A stretch of DNA of 64,000 bases. Source: Verrucomicrobiota bacterium (GTDB lineage: Bacteria; Verrucomicrobiota; Verrucomicrobiia; Chthoniobacterales; Terrimicrobiaceae). Shown here in pieces: positions 8,407 through 17,405 of the stretch (its first letter is position 1; each line of letters opens with the position of its first letter). The stretch is taken from positions 1 through 64,000 of the forward strand of contig JAGWWS010000012.1 of the NCBI GenBank assembly GCA_018970255.1, given 5' to 3'. The notes under the pieces are model-generated. The model was not told where the DNA came from and made no database searches. It saw only the letters and a list, made by a program, of their open reading frames with translations. The position numbers and the translations under genes were made by a program.

Positions 8407-9342
8407 TCAACCCCATTCGAGGACCGCGCCGCAATGCGGGCAGGGCGTCTGGCCAGCGGAAATCCCGCCTCCACAGACCGGGCAGGCGGTGTCAGTGAGG
8501 GAGACTTTTTGAGATAGACCAGCGCTGAGCGAAGCTGAGGAGGTTGTTGTTTTCGAAGAACCACCACGCGGGCGGGCGGGTTGGAAATTTTCCCCGATCA
8601 CGATGCCATCCAATTCCTCGTAGGGAATGTCCTCAACGAGCCTGCGCATGATTTCGTCTACGCGGACGAGCACGATCGTGCAGAGGTTCCGGAAGTAGTA
8701 GTAGTAAATGAATGCGGGGATCGCGATGAAGAGGCCGCTCGCCGTGGCCATCAAAACTTCGCCGATCCTGAGCGCCAGCCCGCGCGGGTCCGCCACGCCG
8801 GAAGAACCCAACACGGCGAACGCGCCCATCATTCCGATGACCGTTCCAAGGAGGCCGATCATCGGGGCGATGACGCCAATAACCGAAACATAGCTGATTT
8901 TTGTTTTGAGGATCTGGCCTTCGCGCTGGCCGTATTCGATGAGGGCGGTTTCGACGGCATCGCGCCCGCGGCCGAGGCGTTCCATCGCGCCGCGGATGAC
9001 TTCGGCGAGGTAGACCTTTTTGTTCGCCTTGCAGATTTCCCAAACCTCCTGGTAGTTGCCGGCCTTGATCGTGGAATCGATCGACTCCACCAGCGCCTTT
9101 GGCGCCAAAGCATCCACCCGCAGCGCAAAGTAGAGCTGGATGATGAACATGATCAGGACGACCGATGTTCCCAGAATGCAGATCCAGATCATGATGATCA
9201 GCGGTCCGCCGTGGAGGATCATCTGGATGATGCTCATCTGTTCGGTGCCGCCCTCCGCGGCGCGCGCCGGTGCGGCGGCCGAGAGGAGCATCAGCAAGAC
9301 CAAGGGGATGGTGTTTCGAAGTGCGGGGTGGTTGTGTTTCAT
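8407..9342 (-). CDS. exbB: MotA/TolQ/ExbB proton channel protein with C-terminal zinc ribbon
   Basis: Inner-membrane proton channel partner of the two ExbD proteins. Starting at ATG 9342 gives a signal-like segment (LVLLMLLSAAAPARAAE), a first membrane helix near LIIMIWICILGTSVVLIMFI, and two later helices around IGVIAPMIGLLGTVIGMMGA and ATASGLFIAIPAFIYYYYF. This is the TolQ/ExbB pattern. An unusual extra is the C-terminus, which has CPVCGG and CPHCGA 12 residues apart: a CxxC...CxxC zinc ribbon. The frame is open back to 9390, but those 16 residues precede the signal sequence and overlap the upstream stop, so 9342 is preferred. That start lies 7 bases below the stop of the TPR gene. Confidence 0.88.
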   Translation of the reverse strand: MKHNHPALRNTIPLVLLMLLSAAAPARAAEGGTEQMSIIQMILHGGPLIIMIWICILGTSVVLIMFIIQLYFALRVDALAPKALVESIDSTIKAGNYQEVWEICKANKKVYLAEVIRGAMERLGRGRDAVETALIEYGQREGQILKTKISYVSVIGVIAPMIGLLGTVIGMMGAFAVLGSSGVADPRGLALRIGEVLMATASGLFIAIPAFIYYYYFRNLCTIVLVRVDEIMRRLVEDIPYEELDGIVIGENFQPARPRGGSSKTTTSSASLSAGLSQKVSLTDTACPVCGGGISAGQTPCPHCGAVLEWG

Positions 9343-9349
9343 GGGTGAG

Positions 9350-10093
9350 TCAAGGGACGAGGACTTTTTCGCCTTCCAAAGCCGATGCACGCTCGGCAGC
9401 CGAGGCGGTGGATTTCGGATCGTCGTTGAAAATGTTTGTCACGAGCAGGTAGTTCTCCAGGGCGAGGGGTTTGTCGCCGGACGCCTCTTCGATCCGGCCC
9501 ATCAAAAACAACGCTTGGCTCTGGACGGCGGCCTCGCTTCCGGCGGGGAGCTTCGACTGGCGCGCAGCGGCCGCGAGCGGTTCGATTTTTTGCCGCGCGG
9601 AGGAAATGTCCTGCCGAGAGAGCGCGAGTTGCCCCAGCAAGAGGTCCAAGCTCGATGCGGCCCCAGGGTAAAAAGTGCGGAAATCCTTCAGAACGGCATC
9701 CGCCTCGGCGGTTTTGCCTTCGGCAAGGTAGATTTCGGCGAGCATCGAAAGGCTCCGCTGCGCCCAAGGCGTGGACAGGCCCTTAAAATTCTCGGCCAAC
9801 GGTTCCAGCGCAGCCAAGGCGGCCGCGGCATTTCCGGTGCTCCAATTCTCGGTGGCTTTCCCGAACGCGGGAGGGGCCTCTTTTTCCACCGACGCGACTT
9901 TGTCGAGCGGAACGCCCGTTTCCGCGGGACCGATCTTGATTCGCACGGAGCCCCCGCGAACGCCGGTCACCTGACCTTCACGCCGTCCGCCGTCTTTTTG
10001 GACCACCGTATCCTGCGCCCAAGCGCCGACCGGGACCACGCACAAGCCCGCCGCCAGAACCGTGGCGAGGAAACGGGGGACACTTGCTTTCAT
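9350..10093 (-). CDS. Secreted TPR-like protein of the ExbB/ExbD operon
   Basis: 247 residues with a clear signal peptide (FLATVLAAGLCVVPVGAWAQ). A small beta-rich region (VVQKDGGRREGQVTGVRGGSVRIKIG) follows, then helical repeats with TPR-like spacing, for example AEIYLAEGKTAEADAVLKDF and LMGRIEEASGDKPLALENYL. It is the first gene of the operon that continues with exbB and exbD, so it is probably a periplasmic partner of that motor. The exact role is unknown. It is divergent from the SurA/PpiD-like gene, with 55 bases between the starts that must hold both promoters. Confidence 0.65.
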   Translation of the reverse strand: MKASVPRFLATVLAAGLCVVPVGAWAQDTVVQKDGGRREGQVTGVRGGSVRIKIGPAETGVPLDKVASVEKEAPPAFGKATENWSTGNAAAALAALEPLAENFKGLSTPWAQRSLSMLAEIYLAEGKTAEADAVLKDFRTFYPGAASSLDLLLGQLALSRQDISSARQKIEPLAAAARQSKLPAGSEAAVQSQALFLMGRIEEASGDKPLALENYLLVTNIFNDDPKSTASAAERASALEGEKVLVP

Positions 10094-10148
10094 CGACTGG
10101 AATCCCTAATGCTTCGCCCCCGCTGAATCAACCTTTTCGTCAAAAACC

Positions 10149-11660
10149 ATGATCGAAGTCTTCCGGAAAAACCAACGCGGCCTGATGTTGCTCGTCGCGA
10201 TCCTCACGATTGTTTCCTTCATCATCCTCTATAATACAACCCAGCTCGAGCAGCTCGCCGACAACCGCACCCCGTCGATCTATGGCCGCGCACTGGACCA
10301 GGCGGCCATCGAGCGGCAGGTAAAAAACTACCAGCTCACCCTCGCGCTCGGGCAGCTCGGCCTGATTCAAAAACTCGGCGGCGCCTCCGAGGACCGCGAC
10401 ATGGCGTTGACGAACTTCATCTGGAACCTCCTCGTCCTCCAGCACGAGTCGGCGAAGATGGGCATCCACCCGACCGACTCCCAAGTCGCCGCCCGCATCA
10501 AGGAAATGGAAACCTTCCAAACCAGCGGGCAGTTCGACCCCGTGAAGTATTCCAAGTTCCTCGCCGAGCAACTCACGCCGCGCGGGTTCACCGAGCGCCA
10601 GCTCGAGGAAGTCGTCCGCGACGCGCTGCGCCTCGAGGAAGTGGAAAAAGTCGTCCAGGCACCCGCCGCGCTCGGCTCCGGGGAGGTGGAGGCAACGAAG
10701 CGGATCTTCCAGCCGGTCACCGCCTCGTATGTGAAATTCGACAAAAGCAAGGCGGCCGACGGCATCACGACCACCCCCGAGGAAATCAATTCCATCTACG
10801 AGCAAAACAAGGCGAACCTCCTGACCCAGGAAACCCGCGGGGTCGAAGCGGTCGTTTTCGAGCTTCCCGCCGATTCCAATCCGGAGGGCAAGGAAAAGGT
10901 CGAAGCGCTCCAAGCCCTCGCCAACGCCGCCAGTTCGTTCGTGGAATCGATTTCGAAAGAAGGGCTCGATTTCCAAAAAGCCGCCGGAAAAGCGGGGAAG
11001 CCGGTCCAGAAAATCTCGCCATTCGACCGCACAGGCCTGCAGGAAACCCCGGACACCGGAGCCATCGCATCCGCGCTCCCCGAACTTGCGCCCTACGCGT
11101 TCCAACTCGCAGGCCCCGGCGGAACCACGGATGTCATCCAGGCAGGCGACGCCTTTTACATCCTCCACCTCACGGCGGTGGATCCGGTGCGCCAGCTCAC
11201 GCTCGACGAATCCCGCGGGCGCATCGAAGCCCAGATCCGCGCCAACAAAGCCGAGCAGGCATTCGCCACGTCGGCGAACTCCGCCTTCAACGCCTTCAAG
11301 GCGGCCATCGATGGAGGCAAATCCTTCGCGGAAGCAGCCGCCGCCCAAAACCTCGAGGTCCAGAAAATCTCGAATGTCATCCCGGCCGGCAAGGACACCA
11401 AACCCGAAGACCAAATGCTCGCCGCGGGCACGCTGTTGTTGAGGGACGGCGAACTCTCCGGCCTCGAGCGCGCCCCGTGGGGCGCCTTCGCCATCCAACT
11501 CGACTCGCGCGGGCCGATCGACCCCAAGGAACTCGAGGGCCGCGAAACGGAAATCCGCGAGGGGCTGCTGGCGAACAAGCGCGATGTCCTCTTCGCCGAA
11601 TGGCTCCGCAGCCGGCGCGAACAGGCGGGCATCACCGTCCCCGCGGCCAACCAAGGCTGA
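10149..11660 (+). CDS. SurA-N/PpiD-like membrane-anchored peptidyl-prolyl isomerase or chaperone
   Basis: 503 residues. One N-terminal membrane helix (LMLLVAILTIVSFIILY) is followed by a SurA-N-like helical domain. There Asp-Ala-type PPIase chaperones have FxxNLxVLQxE; here it is FIWNLLVLQHESAKMGI with SDSQVAARI-like TDSQVAARI. The C-terminal half has segments like AFYILHLTAVDPVRQLTLDE, as in the parvulin region of PpiD, but a complete parvulin active site is not obvious. It would act at the periplasmic face on outer-membrane protein folding. The stop TGA at 11658-11660 overlaps the ATG of the TPR gene by one base, so the two are translationally coupled. Confidence 0.75.
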   Translation: MIEVFRKNQRGLMLLVAILTIVSFIILYNTTQLEQLADNRTPSIYGRALDQAAIERQVKNYQLTLALGQLGLIQKLGGASEDRDMALTNFIWNLLVLQHESAKMGIHPTDSQVAARIKEMETFQTSGQFDPVKYSKFLAEQLTPRGFTERQLEEVVRDALRLEEVEKVVQAPAALGSGEVEATKRIFQPVTASYVKFDKSKAADGITTTPEEINSIYEQNKANLLTQETRGVEAVVFELPADSNPEGKEKVEALQALANAASSFVESISKEGLDFQKAAGKAGKPVQKISPFDRTGLQETPDTGAIASALPELAPYAFQLAGPGGTTDVIQAGDAFYILHLTAVDPVRQLTLDESRGRIEAQIRANKAEQAFATSANSAFNAFKAAIDGGKSFAEAAAAQNLEVQKISNVIPAGKDTKPEDQMLAAGTLLLRDGELSGLERAPWGAFAIQLDSRGPIDPKELEGRETEIREGLLANKRDVLFAEWLRSRREQAGITVPAANQG

Positions 11661-11998
11661 TGCCGGAAGCGCTTGAGGAAATTTTCGACGCCGCCACCGG
11701 CGACATCGCCCTCGGCGACTTGGATGCGGCAGTGGAAAAATACCGGCGCTGCGTGGAAATCGACCCAGCCTTTTTCGATGGCTGGCACGCGCTCGGCATG
11801 GCGCTCATGAAGAGCGGCCGCCACGCCGAGGCGGTCGAAGCTGGGCTACGCGCCGTGCAACTCGACCCGCAAAACCAACTCGCCTGGTCGAGCCTCTCGC
11901 TCTTCCATGTGCGCAACGGAAACATCAAGGAAGCCGAAGCCGCCGGCGGCAAGGCCCGCATCCTCTCCTGGGGCGGAAAAATCAAAACCGATGACTGA
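11660..11998 (+). CDS. Small TPR protein
   Basis: 112 residues made almost entirely of TPR units: ALGDLDAAVEKYRRCVEIDP, ALGMALMKSGRHAEAVEAGL and SLFHVRNGNIKEAEAAGG. No signal peptide, so probably cytoplasmic. ATG at 11660 shares its A with the stop of the upstream chaperone gene (TGATG). The 3-prime end overlaps the likely start of metG. Small TPR proteins act as protein-binding adaptors; the partner here is unknown. Confidence 0.75.
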   Translation: MPEALEEIFDAATGDIALGDLDAAVEKYRRCVEIDPAFFDGWHALGMALMKSGRHAEAVEAGLRAVQLDPQNQLAWSSLSLFHVRNGNIKEAEAAGGKARILSWGGKIKTDD

Positions 11999-13547
11999 CA
12001 TGGCCCGCACTTTCTCCATCACCACCGCGATTGACTACACGAACGGAGCGCCGCACATCGGCCACGCCTACGAGAAAGTCCTCACCGACGCCATCGCCCG
12101 CCACCGCAGGCTCCGCGGGCAACCGGTTTTTTTTCTGACCGGCGTCGACCAGCACGGCCAAAAAGTCCAGCAGTCCGCGCAAAAACTCGGGCTCGAACCG
12201 AAGGCATTCGTCGACGGCATCACCGCACAGTTCCTCGCGCTTTGGTCGAAGCTCGGGATTTCGCACGACGCCTGGGCCGCCACCACCGAGCCCGTCCACA
12301 TCCGTTGCGTGCAGGGCATGCTCCAGCGCCTCTGGGACTCCGGGCATTTCTATAAGGACAAGCGCGGCGGCCACTACAGCGTCCGGCAGGAACAATTCCT
12401 CACCGAAAAGGAACGCGGCCCCGACGGCGAATTCGGCCCCGAGTGGGGCGAGGTCGTCTACATCGAGGAGGAGAACTACTACTTCAAACTCGCCGAACAC
12501 CGCGATTGGCTCCTCGGCCTCATCGACTCGCGCTCGAAATCCGCCCACCCGCTCGTCATCCCCGAATTCCGCGCCGCCGAATTGCGAAACGCCGTTGAAA
12601 AGCTTTCCGGCGACCTCTGCATCTCGCGCCCGAAATCGCGCCTCACCTGGGGAATCGAAATGCCGTTCGACCCCGGCTTCGTCACCTATGTGTGGTTCGA
12701 CGCACTCTCGAACTACATCAGCTTCGCGGGCTACGACCCCTCCCCCGGCGCCGATCTTTCCACCTTCCAATCCCTCTGGCCCGCCGTCCATGTCATCGGC
12801 AAGGACATCCTCGTCCCGCCCCATGGAATCTACTGGCTCGCCATGCTCCGCGCGCTCGGTTTCGCGGACAACGAAATGCCCACCCTGCTCGTCCACGGGT
12901 GGTGGAACATCGCCGGCGCTAAGATGAGCAAGAGCCTCGGCAATATCGTCGACCCCGCCGCCTTGGCGGAAAAATACGGGCCCGCCGCGCTCCGTTGGTA
13001 TCTGCTCGCCGACATCGCCACCGGCCGCGATGCCGACTTCAGCATCGAGCGCCTCGAGCAGCGCTACAATGCGGAACTCGCGAACAACATCGGTAACCTC
13101 CTGAACCGCACGCTCAACATGACGCGACGCTACCGCGGCGGAACCCTGAAAAAGTGCGGCTCCCCCCTCGCAGGCTTCGTCTCGGAAAAAGCCAAAGCCT
13201 GGGACGCCGCCATGGAATCCTACCAACCGCACGCCGCCATCGAGGCGGCCATGGAAATCGCCGTCCGCTGCAACGCCCATGTCGAAGAAACCGCCCCCTG
13301 GAAACTCGCGAAGGACGAAGCGCAGGCCGCCCAACTCGACGGCGTTCTCTACACCCTCTCCGAGTCCCTCCGCATCCTTTCCATCCTTCTCGAGCCCTTC
13401 ATCCCGGAACAAGCCGCCGCCATGCGCGCACAGCTGAACTGGACTGCCGAACCTTCCACCGCCGCCACCGAATGGGGATTGCTCCCGGACGGTCACCAAC
13501 TTTCCGAGCCCGTTCCCCTCTTTCCGCGAATCGAGCTGCAGCCGTGA
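11991..13547 (+). CDS. metG: Methionyl-tRNA synthetase, zinc-less type
   Basis: Charges tRNA-Met. The class I signature motifs are both present: HIGH within APHIGHAYEKVLTD near residues 20-35 and KMSKS within AKMSKSLGNIVD near residue 310. Length (518 residues) fits forms that lack the C-terminal tRNA-binding domain. The connective-peptide region (HYSVRQEQFLTEKE) has no CxxC zinc knuckle, so it is the zinc-less, mitochondrial-like MetG2 kind. The start is either ATG 11991, which overlaps the TPR stop, or ATG 12000 (MARTFSITTAIDY). Neither has a strong Shine-Dalgarno sequence. The stop overlaps the GTG of the acyltransferase gene (GTGA). Confidence 0.95.
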   Translation: MTDMARTFSITTAIDYTNGAPHIGHAYEKVLTDAIARHRRLRGQPVFFLTGVDQHGQKVQQSAQKLGLEPKAFVDGITAQFLALWSKLGISHDAWAATTEPVHIRCVQGMLQRLWDSGHFYKDKRGGHYSVRQEQFLTEKERGPDGEFGPEWGEVVYIEEENYYFKLAEHRDWLLGLIDSRSKSAHPLVIPEFRAAELRNAVEKLSGDLCISRPKSRLTWGIEMPFDPGFVTYVWFDALSNYISFAGYDPSPGADLSTFQSLWPAVHVIGKDILVPPHGIYWLAMLRALGFADNEMPTLLVHGWWNIAGAKMSKSLGNIVDPAALAEKYGPAALRWYLLADIATGRDADFSIERLEQRYNAELANNIGNLLNRTLNMTRRYRGGTLKKCGSPLAGFVSEKAKAWDAAMESYQPHAAIEAAMEIAVRCNAHVEETAPWKLAKDEAQAAQLDGVLYTLSESLRILSILLEPFIPEQAAAMRAQLNWTAEPSTAATEWGLLPDGHQLSEPVPLFPRIELQP

Positions 13548-14527
13548 AACACCCGCTCCGCGATTGGCTGGAATACGCGGGCCTCTCCGCCGCCGCATGG
13601 CTCGTGGTCCAACTCCCGCACAAAACGCTCCGCCCGCTTGCGGATTTGATGGGCGCCATCGTATACCGCCTCGACCCCCGCGGCCGCCGCACCGCCCTCG
13701 CCAACATCGAAGCCGCATTCCCTCAAAAATTTTCCCCGACGGAAAAATCCCGCATCGCCCGCGGGTCCTACCGCAGCTTCGCCCGGACGATGCTCGAACT
13801 TTTCTGGTCGCCAAACATGGATGCCGAATTCGTCCGCGAAAACATCGTCTTCGAGGGCTGGGAGCACGACACCTGCCGGAAAAACCCCGAAAAACCCGCG
13901 ATCTACTGTTGTTTCCACTACTCGAACTTCGAACTCCTCTCGCTCGTCAGCGCATGGTCGATCGAGAACGGCCCCGTCATCGCACAGCGCTTCAAAAACC
14001 CGCTTCTCGGTCCCGTCTTCGATCGCCTCCGCGCCAGCACCGGCAACACAGTGATCCCCCAGGAGCGCGCGATGCTGCGGATGCTCAAACACCTGCGCGC
14101 CGGCGGGAAATTCGGAATGCTCGTGGACCTCAACATCCACCCGCACGAGGGTAGCGTCGCTGTGATGTCGTTCGATGGCCTGCTCGTCAGCGCCACACCG
14201 GCCCATATCGCCATCGCGAAAAAAACGGGTGCCGCCATTGTCCCCATCGAATGCCGCCCATTGCCCGACGGCCGTTACCGCATCATCCACCATAAACCCA
14301 TCGAGTGCCCGGAGGATGCCGATACCAGCGCCCTCGTCCAGCAATGCTGGAACGCTCTGGAACCCGCAGTCCGCGAACATCCCGAATGCTGGCTTTGGGC
14401 CTACAAGCACTGGCGCTACCGCCCCTCGAAAAACGACAGCCGCTATCCATTTTACGCGAATCCCTCCACACGCTTCGATGCACTCGCCACATCCCTTTTG
14501 GTTGAAAAGCCCTTTTCCGCGAACTAA
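13544..14527 (+). CDS. LpxL/HtrB-like lysophospholipid (lipid A) acyltransferase
   Basis: 327 residues starting at GTG 13544, which overlaps the metG stop by 4 bases. The family is recognised by an N-terminal hydrophobic stretch and TALANIEAAFP. In the region where the family has an NHxxxxE-type active site there is FHYSNFELL, that is H-x4-E. GGKFGMLVDLNIHPHEGSVAVMSFDG follows, where LpxL enzymes have the conserved D(Q/L) and F(F/D)G segments. The C-terminal WLWAYKHWRYRP matches the family's W-x-HxRW ending. Such enzymes add secondary acyl chains to lipid A at the inner membrane. Substrate specificity cannot be read from the sequence. Confidence 0.82.
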   Translation: MKHPLRDWLEYAGLSAAAWLVVQLPHKTLRPLADLMGAIVYRLDPRGRRTALANIEAAFPQKFSPTEKSRIARGSYRSFARTMLELFWSPNMDAEFVRENIVFEGWEHDTCRKNPEKPAIYCCFHYSNFELLSLVSAWSIENGPVIAQRFKNPLLGPVFDRLRASTGNTVIPQERAMLRMLKHLRAGGKFGMLVDLNIHPHEGSVAVMSFDGLLVSATPAHIAIAKKTGAAIVPIECRPLPDGRYRIIHHKPIECPEDADTSALVQQCWNALEPAVREHPECWLWAYKHWRYRPSKNDSRYPFYANPSTRFDALATSLLVEKPFSAN

Positions 14528-14542
14528 GCCTGCCCCATTCCG

Positions 14543-16234
14543 ATGCTCGAACTCGCAAATGTCTCCATCGAAACAAACGGGCACCGGCTTTTGGAAAACA
14601 TCAGCGCCACGTTTCCAAAAGGACACTTCGGCGCAATCATCGGTCCATCGGGGTGCGGCAAGACGACTTTACTGAAACTGGTCGCCGGCATTGCCCCCGG
14701 AGACGAGGAAGGCACCGTCCTGTGGAAAACCCGCGATCTTTCCCAGCAAGATTTCGCCGCCTCGGAGATCGCCTATGTTCCGCAGTTTGGAGTCGCCCAC
14801 GAGGAACTGACGGCCCGCGAATGCATCCACTTCGCCCTGCGCCTCCGCGTCCGTCGCGCGGACCGGCCCGACTCCGAGGCCACGATCGAATCGCTCCTTG
14901 AAGAAACCGGAATGCGGGACTTCGCGGACCAGCCCGTTAAAACGCTCTCTGGCGGTCAACGCCGGCGGCTCGCCCTTGCGATGGAGCTAACCTGCCAGCC
15001 CGAGATTCTGCTTTGTGACGAGGTCACCAGCGGTCTCGACCCGCATTCCGAAAACGAAATCGTCCGCCTGCTCCACGGTCTATCACGCCGCGCAGGACGT
15101 CTTGTCTTGTCCGTCACACATAGCCTGGAACACCTCAGCCTCTATGATTCGGTTACGGTTCTCTACAAAGGAGCGCTCGCCTATCAGGGGCCGCCGGATT
15201 TCCTCGCACACTACTTTGGCGTGGATAGCCCCGATCAACTTTACGCCCGCCTAGCCCTGCGCGAACCCGCTGAATGGGCGGCATCTTGGACGAAGCACCG
15301 AAACGCCCTCGCTGACGCAGCAAAATCCAATTCCCAGCCGAATGATCCGTCACCTGAAACTGATGCCGATCTTCCCTCAAGTCCTGGCCCCGTTTCGCAA
15401 TTTCTCACACTTTTCCAGCGCCGCCTGTTGGTCTTCTCGCGCTCCGGCCCTCAACTCTTGCTCCAAGCCGGACTCGTGCTTGGCTTTCCTCTTCTCGTAG
15501 CGGTCTTCGCACTCGACGGTATCCCGGCGGTGAAAAACCTCAGCATGGGTCTCGACCTCGATGTCCTCACTCGCCTCAATGAAGCCAGAGAGTTTCTGAT
15601 TCAATCCAGCAAAGTCGGCAGCCTCGTTTCGGGTATCGTCATGTTCCAGGTGATCCTTCTGACCCTCATGGGCGCCAACAATTCTGGCCGCGAAATCGCC
15701 GCAGAGCGCGGGATTTTTGAGCAGGAAAAACTCTCGGGCCTTAGTCCTCTCGCCTATGTCGCCTCGAAGGCGGTCTTTCTTTCGGTCCTCGTCGCCGTCC
15801 AGTCCACATGGATGGGAGTCTTCGTCCACCATGTTTGTGGATTCCCGGGCAACCTCGGCTCGCAACTTGTCATGCTTCTTCTTGTCAATGCCGCCATGAC
15901 CTCGATTTGCCTGGCCGTTTCGAGCCTTCTCTCATCGCCCGAGCAAGCGTCGCTCGTTTCGATTTACCTCGTGGGCTTCCAACTCCCGCTTTCCGGCGCC
16001 GTCCTCGCGCTCCCAGATCTGCTGGGCACAGCCGTCCGTCCGTTCATCTCGGCTTACTGGAGTTGGTCCGGAATTCTGCAAACACTCCGCGGCGAGCGCT
16101 ACTACGACATCGTGCAAACTGTGGTCCAAAGTCCGCTCGCGCCGGCAGCGCTCTGCATCGCGGTTCTCTCGATCCACATCGCTGCCGGCCTAGTCATCGC
16201 TTGGATCGGGTGCGAACGCCGCAAACTCGCCTGA
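14543..16234 (+). CDS. ABCG-type ABC transporter: ATPase fused to ABC2 permease
   Basis: 563 residues. The N-terminal ATPase has Walker A GPSGCGKTT (residues about 33-41), the signature LSGGQRRRLALAMEL, Walker B ILLCDEVTSGLD and the switch histidine in SVTHSLEHL. The C-terminal half (from about residue 290) has six membrane segments of the ABC2 type, for example LVAVFALDGIP and VASKAVFLSVLVAVQSTWMG. An ATPase-then-permease half transporter resembles the ABCG/ABC2 exporters, which would dimerise. It begins 15 bases after the acyltransferase stop and ends 4 bases before dgt. Substrate is unknown; the neighbouring acyltransferase makes a lipid-related role possible, but that is inference. Confidence 0.85.
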   Translation: MLELANVSIETNGHRLLENISATFPKGHFGAIIGPSGCGKTTLLKLVAGIAPGDEEGTVLWKTRDLSQQDFAASEIAYVPQFGVAHEELTARECIHFALRLRVRRADRPDSEATIESLLEETGMRDFADQPVKTLSGGQRRRLALAMELTCQPEILLCDEVTSGLDPHSENEIVRLLHGLSRRAGRLVLSVTHSLEHLSLYDSVTVLYKGALAYQGPPDFLAHYFGVDSPDQLYARLALREPAEWAASWTKHRNALADAAKSNSQPNDPSPETDADLPSSPGPVSQFLTLFQRRLLVFSRSGPQLLLQAGLVLGFPLLVAVFALDGIPAVKNLSMGLDLDVLTRLNEAREFLIQSSKVGSLVSGIVMFQVILLTLMGANNSGREIAAERGIFEQEKLSGLSPLAYVASKAVFLSVLVAVQSTWMGVFVHHVCGFPGNLGSQLVMLLLVNAAMTSICLAVSSLLSSPEQASLVSIYLVGFQLPLSGAVLALPDLLGTAVRPFISAYWSWSGILQTLRGERYYDIVQTVVQSPLAPAALCIAVLSIHIAAGLVIAWIGCERRKLA

Positions 16235-16238
16235 CGCC

Positions 16239-17357
16239 ATGAAAAACGATTTCAAAAAAATCCCTTCAGCTGCGTGGGCAGTCCCGACAAACGGCTCGGC
16301 CGGGCGCGCCTTCCCGGAGCCGCTGCACGGCTACCGCGGGGAAATCCAGCGCGACCGCGCCCGCATCATCCACTCGACCTCCTTCCGGCGCCTCGACGGG
16401 AAGACCCAGGTCTTCCTCAACGGCACCGGCGACCACTACCGCACGCGCCTCACCCACACGATCGAGGTCGCCTCGATCAGCCGCACAGTCGCCCGCGCTC
16501 TGCATTTGAACGAGGACCTCGCCGAAGCCATCGCACTCGCCCACGACCTCGGGCACCCGCCCTGCGGGCACCGCGGCGAAGAGGAACTCGACCGGTTGCT
16601 CAAGGACCACGGCGGCTTCGACCACAATGTCCAAAGCCTGCGCGTCGTCGAAGTCCTCGAGGAAAAATACCCGCAGTTCCCGGGGCTCAACCTCGTTTGG
16701 GATGTCCGCGAGGGAATCCAAAAACACGCCGAGGGCTACACCGACCCCCTCGACGGTTCGCGATACCCCTCCCCTTCCCTCGAAGCGCAAATCGCCGACC
16801 TCGCCGACGAAATCGCCTATTCCAGCCACGACCTCGACGACGGCATCGATGCGGAACTCCTCAAAACCGCCGACCTCGCCGAAGTCCCGCTCTGGCGCCG
16901 CGCCCTGGACCGCGCACACTCGGAAGCCGCCGCCATCGACCCCCACCGCCACCGGGGCTTCATCATCCGCTGCCTCGTGAACATGCTGGTGGACGACCTG
17001 GTCACAACGACCCGCCAAGCCATCGCCGGCGCCCGCATCGAAACCCTCCGCGCCGTCCGCGAACACCCGCACCGCCTCGCATCCTTCAGCCGGGAAATGC
17101 GAGCCGAACTCTCCGGGCTCCGCCGCCACCTCTTCGCGAAGTTCTACCACCACCCCGCAGTCTCGGGCGCCAACGAGGAAGCCGCCCGCCTGATTTCCGA
17201 ACTTTTCGCCCACCTTGCCGCCCACCCCGAAAAAATGGGGCGCAAAGCCCGGGGGCGCATCGACCGCGACGGTCTCCACCGCAGCGTGGGTGATTACATC
17301 TCGGGCATGACCGACCGCTACCTCGCCCGCCAACACGCCGAACTCGTCGGCAAATAA
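16239..17357 (+). CDS. dgt: dGTP triphosphohydrolase-like HD-domain protein
   Basis: 372 residues. Cytoplasmic dNTPase that releases triphosphate from dGTP or other dNTPs. The HD metal site is visible as RTRLTHTIEVASI (H of the first motif) and ALAHDLGHPPCGHRGEEEL (HD), with EIAYSSHDLDDGI supplying the last Asp. The N-terminal RDRARIIHSTSFRRLDGKTQVF is the typical Dgt opening. It belongs to the shorter bacterial Dgt type 2. It closes the forward operon that begins with the SurA/PpiD-like gene and is followed at once by a strong hairpin terminator. Confidence 0.92.
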   Translation: MKNDFKKIPSAAWAVPTNGSAGRAFPEPLHGYRGEIQRDRARIIHSTSFRRLDGKTQVFLNGTGDHYRTRLTHTIEVASISRTVARALHLNEDLAEAIALAHDLGHPPCGHRGEEELDRLLKDHGGFDHNVQSLRVVEVLEEKYPQFPGLNLVWDVREGIQKHAEGYTDPLDGSRYPSPSLEAQIADLADEIAYSSHDLDDGIDAELLKTADLAEVPLWRRALDRAHSEAAAIDPHRHRGFIIRCLVNMLVDDLVTTTRQAIAGARIETLRAVREHPHRLASFSREMRAELSGLRRHLFAKFYHHPAVSGANEEAARLISELFAHLAAHPEKMGRKARGRIDRDGLHRSVGDYISGMTDRYLARQHAELVGK

Positions 17358-17392
17358 AAAACCCCTCCAGCGCGGACGCAGGAGGGGTTTTT
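17357..17392. terminator. Bidirectional intrinsic terminator between dgt and the SWIB gene
   Basis: AAAAACCCCTCC at 17357-17368 pairs with GGAGGGGTTTTT at 17381-17392 across a 12-base loop. This gives a stem with A-tract and T-tract ends, so it can terminate transcription in both directions. It lies between the convergent genes dgt and SWIB. Confidence 0.92.
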
Positions 17393-17405
17393 GGAAAAGG
17401 TTCCG

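Noticed and set aside
10140-11654. 504-codon open frame antisense to the SurA/PpiD-like gene
   Set aside because: Composition is Gly/Phe/Arg-rich without a domain; the opposite frame has a membrane helix and chaperone segments.
11982-13814. 610-codon open frame antisense to metG
   Set aside because: MetG on the other strand has HIGH and KMSKS; the antisense frame has no motif.
17235-17250. ATGGGG-CGCAAAG-CCC string within dgt
   Set aside because: It is inside coding sequence and the right arm has only three C; treated as a chance match and kept as a control for the element.
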